This document shows positions 1 through 5,193 of a DNA stretch of 7,118 nt, one piece after another (position 1 is the stretch's first letter; each line of letters starts with the position of its first letter). Where the stretch lies: NCBI GenBank assembly GCA_012974315.1, contig JAAXQI010000229.1, positions 1-7,118 of the forward strand. Direction: 5' to 3'. Made by a program: the position numbers and the translations under genes. The notes under the pieces were generated by a model. It searched no databases. It saw only the letters and a program-made list of their open reading frames with translations, and was not told the origin of the DNA. Source of the DNA: Desulfobacterales bacterium. Lineage in GTDB: Bacteria; Desulfobacterota; Desulfobulbia; Desulfobulbales; BM004.

Positions 1-1827
1 ACCATGCAGCGTAATTGGATCGGCAAAAGCATCGGGGCAGAAATTGATTTTCCTGTCGAAAACACTGACCATGTACTTAAAATTTTCACCACTCGAGCTG
101 ATACGATATTCGGGGCCACCTTCATGTCTGTTGCTTCCGAACACCCGCTTGTTCAATTGAGCAAAGACACTGATCAGGCTGAAGAGGTCGCCCATTTTGT
201 AACCAGAACAAAAAGCGCCAGACAACAACAAAAACCTGATGAGGAAGTTGAGAAAGAAGGTGTTTTTATTGGACATTATTGTATCAACCCCTTCAATGGC
301 AACCGCATCCCAATATTCACAGCAAATTTTGTTCTCATGGAGTATGGCACAGGTGCTGTTATGGCCGTTCCAGCCCATGATCAAAGAGATTTTGAGTTTG
401 CTCAAAAATACAACCTGCCAATAACGGTTGTAGTACAATCTGCCAGTGAACAACTTGAAGCCTCAAAACTCTCAGCAGCTTTTGAGGAACCCGGCATATT
501 AACTCATTCCAGTCAATTCAACGGATTGAATTCAATAGATGGTAAGAAAGCCATAACTGCTTTTGCAGAGGAAAAAGGTTTCGGCAGCTCCAAAACAACC
601 TATCGGCTCAGGGACTGGGGAATTTCCCGCCAACGTTACTGGGGCAATCCGATCCCCATGATACAGTGCGATAAATGCGGCATACAGCCTGTGCCTGAAA
701 AGGACCTGCCGGTTCTTCTGCCCATTGACGCCAAACCGGATAAAACTGGACGGTCGCCTCTCCACACGCTCGAAAATTTTTATATAACATCCTGTCCTAC
801 CTGTGGAGGAGATGCAAAACGTGAAACAGATACCATGGACACCTTTGTGGAATCTTCCTGGTATTTTGCCCGTTATACCTGCCCGGATTATACGGATGGC
901 CCACTCGATAAAACAAAAACCGATTACTGGCTACCGGTTGATCAGTACATTGGTGGTGTGGAACATGCTATTCTTCATCTTCTTTATTCCCGCTTTTTTA
1001 CAAAAGTTCTTCGTGATCTCGATTATATTTCCTGCAACGAACCTTTTGAGAATTTGCTGACCCAGGGAATGGTCATAAAAGATGGGGCAAAAATGTCTAA
1101 CTCCAAAGGCAATGTTGTCGACCCCCATGAGCTTATAGAAAAATATGGTGCTGATACGGTCCGTCTTTTCAGCCTTTTTGCTGCTCCACCAGAACGGGAC
1201 CTTGAATGGAATCACCAGGGAGTTGAAGGGGCGTCTCGTTTTTTAAATAAAGTCTACCGTTTTGTTTTATGTCATAAGGACAAGATAGCAACTGCTTCAA
1301 ACCAGATCCCCGAAAACCTGGATGAAAAAAGCCGTGCCCTCCACAGAAAAACACACCAGACTATTCGGAAGGTTACCAGGGACCTGGAGAATGAGTTCCA
1401 TTTCAATACTGCCATCAGCGCTATTATGGAGTTGGTTAACTTAATGTCATCCCTGGTTTCAGATGAATCCGAGTACAATATAGCACTACCGGTTATTAAA
1501 GAAGCAGTTGACATTACACTCTTGCTTCTCTATCCAATGACACCCCATTTCTGTTCTGAACTATGGGAAATCACAAAACATGACAAACATCTGGAAGATT
1601 ATTCATGGCCCTCCTTTGACCATGATTCAGCTAAAGATGAAGAAATCACCGTAGTTTTGCAGGTCAACGGCAAAGTGCGAAGTCGATTGCTCGTTGCCCC
1701 GGATGTTGATGATGATGAAATCAAGAAACTGACACTGCAGGATGACAAGATTCAAAAATTCGTTGCTGGCAAACCCATTAAAAAAATAATCGTTGTCCCC
1801 AGGAAACTTGTGAATGTGGTCGTATAG
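1..1827 (+). CDS. leuS: Leucyl-tRNA synthetase, C-terminal part (5' end outside window)
   Basis: Class I aminoacyl-tRNA synthetase that charges tRNA-Leu in the cytoplasm. The frame is open from base 1. The ATG at 4 is not the start: it encodes the internal MQRNWIG motif that sits near residue 219 of E. coli LeuRS, so roughly 220 N-terminal residues, including the HIGH motif, are missing. Numbering from that Met: the CP1 editing domain has the T-rich TTRADT (29-34) and GTGAVM...HDQRD (to 129), with T34 and D126 likely matching E. coli T252 and D345. Next come RLRDWGISRQRYWG (from 201), a zinc-binding pair CxxC (222/225) and CxxC (264/267) as in Thermus-type LeuRS, and ETDTMDTF (274-281). The KMSKS loop reads KMSNSK (363-368). 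An anticodon-binding helical domain follows, and the C-terminal domain starts near VVLQVNGKVR (550-559). The leucine-specific insert before KMSKS that E. coli has is absent, as in Bacillus-type enzymes. The gene ends with TAG, 27 bp before lptE, and probably shares its transcript. Identity is certain. Confidence 0.97.
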   Translation, partial: TMQRNWIGKSIGAEIDFPVENTDHVLKIFTTRADTIFGATFMSVASEHPLVQLSKDTDQAEEVAHFVTRTKSARQQQKPDEEVEKEGVFIGHYCINPFNGNRIPIFTANFVLMEYGTGAVMAVPAHDQRDFEFAQKYNLPITVVVQSASEQLEASKLSAAFEEPGILTHSSQFNGLNSIDGKKAITAFAEEKGFGSSKTTYRLRDWGISRQRYWGNPIPMIQCDKCGIQPVPEKDLPVLLPIDAKPDKTGRSPLHTLENFYITSCPTCGGDAKRETDTMDTFVESSWYFARYTCPDYTDGPLDKTKTDYWLPVDQYIGGVEHAILHLLYSRFFTKVLRDLDYISCNEPFENLLTQGMVIKDGAKMSNSKGNVVDPHELIEKYGADTVRLFSLFAAPPERDLEWNHQGVEGASRFLNKVYRFVLCHKDKIATASNQIPENLDEKSRALHRKTHQTIRKVTRDLENEFHFNTAISAIMELVNLMSSLVSDESEYNIALPVIKEAVDITLLLLYPMTPHFCSELWEITKHDKHLEDYSWPSFDHDSAKDEEITVVLQVNGKVRSRLLVAPDVDDDEIKKLTLQDDKIQKFVAGKPIKKIIVVPRKLVNVVV

Positions 1828-1854
1828 ATTTGCAACAATATATGAGATACTTGT

Positions 1855-2433
1855 ATGAATAATGTATCATCAGAAACAGGCCGCATTTTGAAAGCCTTTC
1901 ACTTTCTGCCCTATCTATTCATGCTGTTTCTCATAGTGGTTTTACTCAGCAGCTGCGGATACACCAACCCCTATGCACGAAATAACTCCAAGGACACGTA
2001 TACAAAAACATTATTTATTACAATATGGCAGAACCGCACCAATGAACTTGGATTAGAGTCTGAATATTTTCGACTTTTCAACGCCTGGTTTAAAAACTCC
2101 GGCAGAATTGCTGTTGTCTTCGATGAGGATGATGCTGACCTGAAACTTATTGGTGAAATATCCTCCATTGACCTGCCGGGCCTGTTTTATAATTCCTCTG
2201 ATGAAGCCCTGGAAATTAAAATCAAACTGACAGTCAGTTTCACCTTGTACAATACAACTAACAACTCAATTTTGTGGCAGGAAAAACAGTATGTAATTTA
2301 TGAACCTTTTCTTCTCGATCCGACAGGAGAAGAAACCCAGTATAACAAAAAGAGGGCCTTACTCCGTATTGGAGATGAAATAGGCGAGATCATTTATTTA
2401 AGAACCCATGAAATAGTCAACAATCTCCCTTAA
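1855..2433 (+). CDS. lptE: LptE-like LPS-assembly outer-membrane lipoprotein
   Basis: Likely the lipoprotein plug of the LptD/LptE translocon, which places lipopolysaccharide in the outer leaflet of the outer membrane. It has 192 residues, close to E. coli LptE. The N-terminus is a type II signal peptide: basic residues R10 and K13, a hydrophobic stretch at about 17-31, then the lipobox L31-S32-S33-C34, followed by GY as in the CGY/CGW start of mature LptE proteins. No Asp follows the Cys, which agrees with outer-membrane sorting. The mature part is an alpha/beta protein with family-like segments: NRTNELGLE, a conserved-type 'ADLKLIGEI' strand (about 99-107), and SILWQEK (about 138-144). A helical C-terminus follows. 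The start is the ATG at 1855 with a weak GAG at 1844-1846; a later Met (23) would lose the charged n-region. Position right after leuS is the classical leuS-lptE order and supports the call, because sequence similarity in this family is low. Any other LptE-fold lipoprotein is the only realistic alternative. Confidence 0.83.
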   Translation: MNNVSSETGRILKAFHFLPYLFMLFLIVVLLSSCGYTNPYARNNSKDTYTKTLFITIWQNRTNELGLESEYFRLFNAWFKNSGRIAVVFDEDDADLKLIGEISSIDLPGLFYNSSDEALEIKIKLTVSFTLYNTTNNSILWQEKQYVIYEPFLLDPTGEETQYNKKRALLRIGDEIGEIIYLRTHEIVNNLP

Positions 2434-2497
2434 ATACCTGGAAAGTATAACCCATTTCGCACCTGTTTTCTTCAAAAGAAGTTTTCTCAGCCAAATA

Positions 2498-3433
2498 GTG
2501 GAAAAACAATTGCAGATTAAATCACTCCACCTGGAAAGCCCGCTCATCCTTGCACCATTAGCTGGATATACTGATCTTGCCTTTCGACTACTCTGCCGCC
2601 AATTCGGTGCAGGTCTTTGCTATACTGAAATGATCAGCTGCCATGGCCTGGTTTATCAAAAAGAAAAGACCCAACTCCTGACCAGGACAGTACCTGAAGA
2701 AAGGCCAGTAGCTCTCCAGCTCTTCGGGGCTGATCCGATTATTATGGGGGAGGCTGCGGCACTGGTTTCTGATATGCCAGTTGATATCATTGATATAAAT
2801 ATGGGTTGTCCCGTGAGAAAGGTGACAAAGAAAGGTGCAGGGGCGGCCCTGATGAAAGATGCTTATCTTGCTGCAACAATAATCTCAGAAGTATGCAATA
2901 ATACTAACCTGCCTGTTACCGTAAAAATCAGAACAGGCTGGAACCATGATTCGATTGTAGCACCTGATTTTGCGAAAATGGCTGAAGATAACGGAGCAAG
3001 TGCAATTGCTGTACATGGTCGCACCTGGTCCCAGGGATTTGTTGGCCAGGTTGATTGGCAGACCATTGCACGGGTAAAGAATAATGTTGCCATCCCGGTT
3101 ATTGGGAATGGAGATGTAAATACATATCAGGAAGCTCTCCAATTCATGGATAATACCGGCTGCGATGGGATAATGATCGGCAGGGCTGCTCTTGGGAATC
3201 CCTGGGTTTTCTCTCCTGAGGGAATCCCTACCTCGCTTGCAAAACGTATGGCAGGGCTGAAGCGTCATTTGGAATTGATCCAGGAATTTAGCAATACTGA
3301 CAAAATCCTTCCCAAGATCAAAAACCAGGCAGGGCGATACTTCAAAGGTATAGCAGGAGGTTCAACCATACGCATGCAGATATACCAGGCCGGATCTTTT
3401 GATGAAATTCAAAAGTTAACGCAATCTCTATAA
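2498..3433 (+). CDS. dusB: tRNA-dihydrouridine synthase, DusB-like
   Basis: Flavoenzyme that reduces uridines in the tRNA D-arm to dihydrouridine using FMN and NAD(P)H. It has 311 residues from the GTG, against about 320 in E. coli DusB. A TIM barrel carries the family signatures: APLAGYTD (19-26, FMN site), YTEM (42-45), QLFG (74-77), NMGCP with the catalytic Cys104, VKIRTGW (142-148), HGRT (173-176), IGNGD (202-206) and IGRAALGNPW (227-236). The C-terminal helical tRNA-binding domain spans about 240-311. The start is uncertain. GTG 2498 has no good Shine-Dalgarno. A TTG at 2510 lies 7 nt after GGA (2500-2502) and would give an N-terminus with the same spacing to the AP(L/M)AG motif as E. 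coli DusB. The gene lies 64 bp after lptE and is probably in the same transcript. Dus family membership is firm; DusB rather than another Dus type is by motif and length, so the modified position (U17 in E. coli) is an inference. Confidence 0.9.
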   Translation: MEKQLQIKSLHLESPLILAPLAGYTDLAFRLLCRQFGAGLCYTEMISCHGLVYQKEKTQLLTRTVPEERPVALQLFGADPIIMGEAAALVSDMPVDIIDINMGCPVRKVTKKGAGAALMKDAYLAATIISEVCNNTNLPVTVKIRTGWNHDSIVAPDFAKMAEDNGASAIAVHGRTWSQGFVGQVDWQTIARVKNNVAIPVIGNGDVNTYQEALQFMDNTGCDGIMIGRAALGNPWVFSPEGIPTSLAKRMAGLKRHLELIQEFSNTDKILPKIKNQAGRYFKGIAGGSTIRMQIYQAGSFDEIQKLTQSL

Positions 3434-3491
3434 AATTCTTCGGTCCTGAGTCCCTGTTACCAGAAAATTTATTCTTTAAATTTTTCTGCCT

Positions 3492-3508
3492 GCAAGACTT
3501 TTTCTTGC
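3492..3508 (+). terminator. Small hairpin after dus, possible weak terminator
   Basis: A perfect 6-bp stem, GCAAGA (3492-3497) and TCTTGC (3503-3508), closes a 5-nt CTTTT loop 59 bp after the dus stop. What follows is CCGTTAAATAAATTT rather than a run of T, so it is not a textbook intrinsic terminator. An AT-only hairpin just before it (3464-3470 with 3478-3484, followed by TC) is too weak to count alone. The region must separate the dus transcript from the promoter at 3542, which makes some termination here plausible. It could equally be an mRNA 3'-end stabiliser or chance. Confidence 0.3.
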
Positions 3509-3541
3509 CCGTTAAATAAATTTATGCTAAAAATTACTCTT

Positions 3542-3572
3542 TTGGCAGACTGTACAATCATATTGATATAAT
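3542..3572 (+). promoter_or_regulatory. Sigma-70-type extended -10 promoter for the carboxylase genes
   Basis: TATAAT (3567-3572) is a perfect -10 hexamer preceded by TG at 3564-3565 with one base between, so TGATATAAT is a complete extended -10. TTGGCA (3542-3547) is a five-of-six match to the -35, but the 19-bp spacer is longer than ideal; an extended -10 tolerates this. Transcription would begin near 3578-3581 and leave a leader of about 145 nt before the ATG at 3724. The region is AT-rich and has no competing promoter of similar quality. TGGCA at 3543 is not followed by a sigma-54 -12 element at the right distance. Confidence 0.6.
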
Positions 3573-3592
3573 TCTGCACCAGTATACACCTC

Positions 3593-3664
3593 TTAGTTAC
3601 AGCACTTTTTATCTCCGATTCATTTTTATGAGTCTGTTTATTTATGCCGGAATGCTGTAACTAA
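3593..3664. repeat. Perfect 12-bp inverted repeat with 48-bp spacer and nested hairpin
   Basis: TTAGTTACAGCA (3593-3604) is the exact reverse complement of TGCTGTAACTAA (3653-3664). Inside the 48-bp spacer, GATTCAT (3617-3623) can pair with ATGAGTC (3628-3634), with one G-U pair and a TTTT loop. Alternatively TCCG (3614-3617) can pair with CGGA (3648-3651) beneath the inner stem. The whole unit is 72 bp, begins about 12-15 nt after the predicted transcription start and ends 59 nt before the biotin carboxylase ATG. It could fold in the mRNA leader as a cis-regulatory element, act as two operator sites, or be a miniature inverted-repeat element. No target-site duplication is seen at its borders. 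It is not followed by a T-run on either strand, so it is not an intrinsic terminator. I recognise no known riboswitch. Confidence 0.7.
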
Positions 3665-3709
3665 AAAAGGAAAAGTATAACGGCGTTGTTGATTAACTTA
3701 AGAAATATT

Positions 3710-3714
3710 AGGGA
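3710..3714 (+). promoter_or_regulatory. Shine-Dalgarno of the biotin carboxylase gene
   Basis: AGGGA lies 9 nt before ATG 3724 and 6 nt before TTG 3721. The in-frame TTG directly precedes ATG. The ATG is preferred because the protein then begins MKKILVANRGEIA, the usual N-terminus of biotin carboxylases. Confidence 0.65.
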
Positions 3715-3723
3715 ATCCATTTG

Positions 3724-5163
3724 ATGAAGAAAATATTAGTCGCAAACCGTGGAGAGATTGCAATCCGGATCATTCGGGCTGCTCAGGAATTAGGCCACAA
3801 GGCAATTGCCATTTATGAAACTCCCGACAATGATGCTCTGCATGTCAGGATAGCAGATGAGGCAATCTGGCTTGGTGATGGTCCCAGAAAAGATTATCTG
3901 GATATTGCAAAAGTAATTAAGGCTGCCCGTAAATCGGGAGCTGATGCTATTCATCCCGGCTATGGTTTCCTGGCTGAAAATCCGGATTTTGCCAAAGCTT
4001 GTGAAGATGCCGGGCTTATTTTTATTGGTCCCACATCTGAAGTTATCACAAATCTGGGCAACAAGGTTATTGCCAGGCAGATAATGGCTGAAGCTAATAT
4101 TCCCATGGTCCCGGGCACACAAAACCTTTTACCTGGAGATGAAGGGACAAAAACGGCACTTTCCTTTGCTGCAGAGTATGGATACCCCATCATGCTCAAA
4201 GCCACAGCCGGAGGCGGTGGTCGTGGTATCCGTCGTATTGAAAACGACAACCAGATGAAAGAAGAAATTCCCCAGGCCCGAGCCGAAGCGAAGGCTGCCT
4301 TCAATAATGATAGTGTTTATCTGGAAAAGGTAGTTATCAACCCCAAACATGTCGAAGTCCAGATTATTGCTGATGCCTCTGGCAATGTTGTTCATTTGGG
4401 CACACGGGATTGTTCTATACAACGCCGCAACCAGAAACTTGTCGAAATTGCACCCTCAATGATTCAGGATCAGTCAATCATTGACTCCATATGTGAAACT
4501 GCCGTCAAAGCAGCGAAAGCATCCCATTACACAAACGCCGGAACGGTTGAATTTTTGGTCGACAAGGACTTTAAATTCTATTTTATGGAGATCAATACCA
4601 GAATCCAGGTTGAGCATACCGTAACTGAAATGGTTACAGGTATTGATATTGTCAGAACCCAGATCAAGATTGCTTTCGGCAAACAACTTATTTTCAAGCA
4701 GGAGGATATTCAGATCAGGGGACATGCCATTGAAATGCGCATCAACGCTGAAGATCCCAAAAATAACTTCATGCCGGAAGGGGGCAAGACCGTCACCATC
4801 TACCGTTCACCCGGAGGCTACGGTGTGCGCCTTGATGGGTTTGTTTACCAGGGGTATACTATTCCCGAAGTGTATGATTCATTGCTTGTCAAACTTACAG
4901 TACATGGTTACAGCTGGAATGAAACAGTTGACAGGCTCAAGCGCTGCCTGACGAACTTCGCTATTGTCGGTCCAAAAACAACGATTCCCTTCTACCTGGC
5001 TCTTATAGACGATCCTGATTTCAGAAGAGGAGACTTTGACACCTCATACCTTGAAACCCATTCCCATCTGCTGGATTATGATGAGCAGAATACCGAGATC
5101 AACAAACTGGCAAAACTTATTGCCGAGATTCATTATAAAGAAGAGAATTCATACGCTATTTAA
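3724..5163 (+). CDS. accC: Biotin carboxylase subunit (pyruvate carboxylase subunit A / AccC type)
   Basis: ATP-grasp enzyme that carboxylates biotin on a carrier domain using ATP and bicarbonate. It has 479 residues, about 30 more than E. coli AccC, the extra length lying at the C-terminus. Pre-ATP-grasp domain: ILVANRGEIAIRIIRA (4-19) and HPGYGFLAEN (77-86). ATP-grasp: K114, K159, the glycine loop TAGGGGRG (161-168), E201-K202 and H209. RDCSIQRRNQK (228-238) has K238. Metal-binding E276 and E289 and the loop NTRIQVEH (291-298, with R293 and E297) follow. C-terminal domain: GHAIEMRINAEDP (333-345), whose R339 matches E. coli R338. All catalytic positions I can place are present. The EHTVTE wording (297-302) instead of EHPVTE resembles pyruvate carboxylases. 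The next gene, 30 bp downstream, supplies the carboxyltransferase and biotinyl domain, so this is more likely the PycA-type partner of that protein than the acetyl-CoA carboxylase subunit, although the family name alone cannot separate them. It sits behind its own promoter and a structured leader. Confidence 0.93.
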   Translation: MKKILVANRGEIAIRIIRAAQELGHKAIAIYETPDNDALHVRIADEAIWLGDGPRKDYLDIAKVIKAARKSGADAIHPGYGFLAENPDFAKACEDAGLIFIGPTSEVITNLGNKVIARQIMAEANIPMVPGTQNLLPGDEGTKTALSFAAEYGYPIMLKATAGGGGRGIRRIENDNQMKEEIPQARAEAKAAFNNDSVYLEKVVINPKHVEVQIIADASGNVVHLGTRDCSIQRRNQKLVEIAPSMIQDQSIIDSICETAVKAAKASHYTNAGTVEFLVDKDFKFYFMEINTRIQVEHTVTEMVTGIDIVRTQIKIAFGKQLIFKQEDIQIRGHAIEMRINAEDPKNNFMPEGGKTVTIYRSPGGYGVRLDGFVYQGYTIPEVYDSLLVKLTVHGYSWNETVDRLKRCLTNFAIVGPKTTIPFYLALIDDPDFRRGDFDTSYLETHSHLLDYDEQNTEINKLAKLIAEIHYKEENSYAI

Positions 5164-5193
5164 ATATTCTTTAACCAAATATAAGGTACGAAA

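Noticed and set aside
2470..2481. CTTC-AAAA-GAAG hairpin between lptE and dus as a terminator
   Set aside because: Only 4 bp of stem, and the following TTTTC is short. The close spacing of the genes suggests co-transcription.
3373..3433. AGGAGG (near 3355) followed by ATG 3373 inside dus as a separate gene start
   Set aside because: The ATG is an in-frame codon of dus within its conserved C-terminal domain. No separate product is supported.
3464..3484. AAAATTT/AAATTTT hairpin after dus
   Set aside because: The stem is made only of A-T pairs and is expected by chance in this AT-rich gap.
3628..3660. Ten-codon reading frame (MSLFIYAGML) in the leader, ending in the right arm of the inverted repeat
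   Set aside because: It has no Shine-Dalgarno, has no run of regulatory codons as in attenuation peptides, and its start lies in the inner hairpin. Most likely chance.
3593..3664. Inverted repeat as a BirA/biotin operator
   Set aside because: The arms do not match the TTGTAAACC-type half-site, and the 48-bp spacing is far from the usual 14-16 bp.
3790..4422. Long minus-strand open frames opposite the biotin carboxylase gene, and similar ones opposite leuS, dus and pycB
   Set aside because: They lie wholly within well-supported + strand genes, show no recognisable motifs and have no upstream signals. They are shadows of the real coding frames.
4417..4437. Asn in QRRNQK of the biotin carboxylase where E. 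coli has His236
   Set aside because: This position is variable in functional biotin carboxylases (His, Leu and Asn all occur), so it is not a sign of inactivation.
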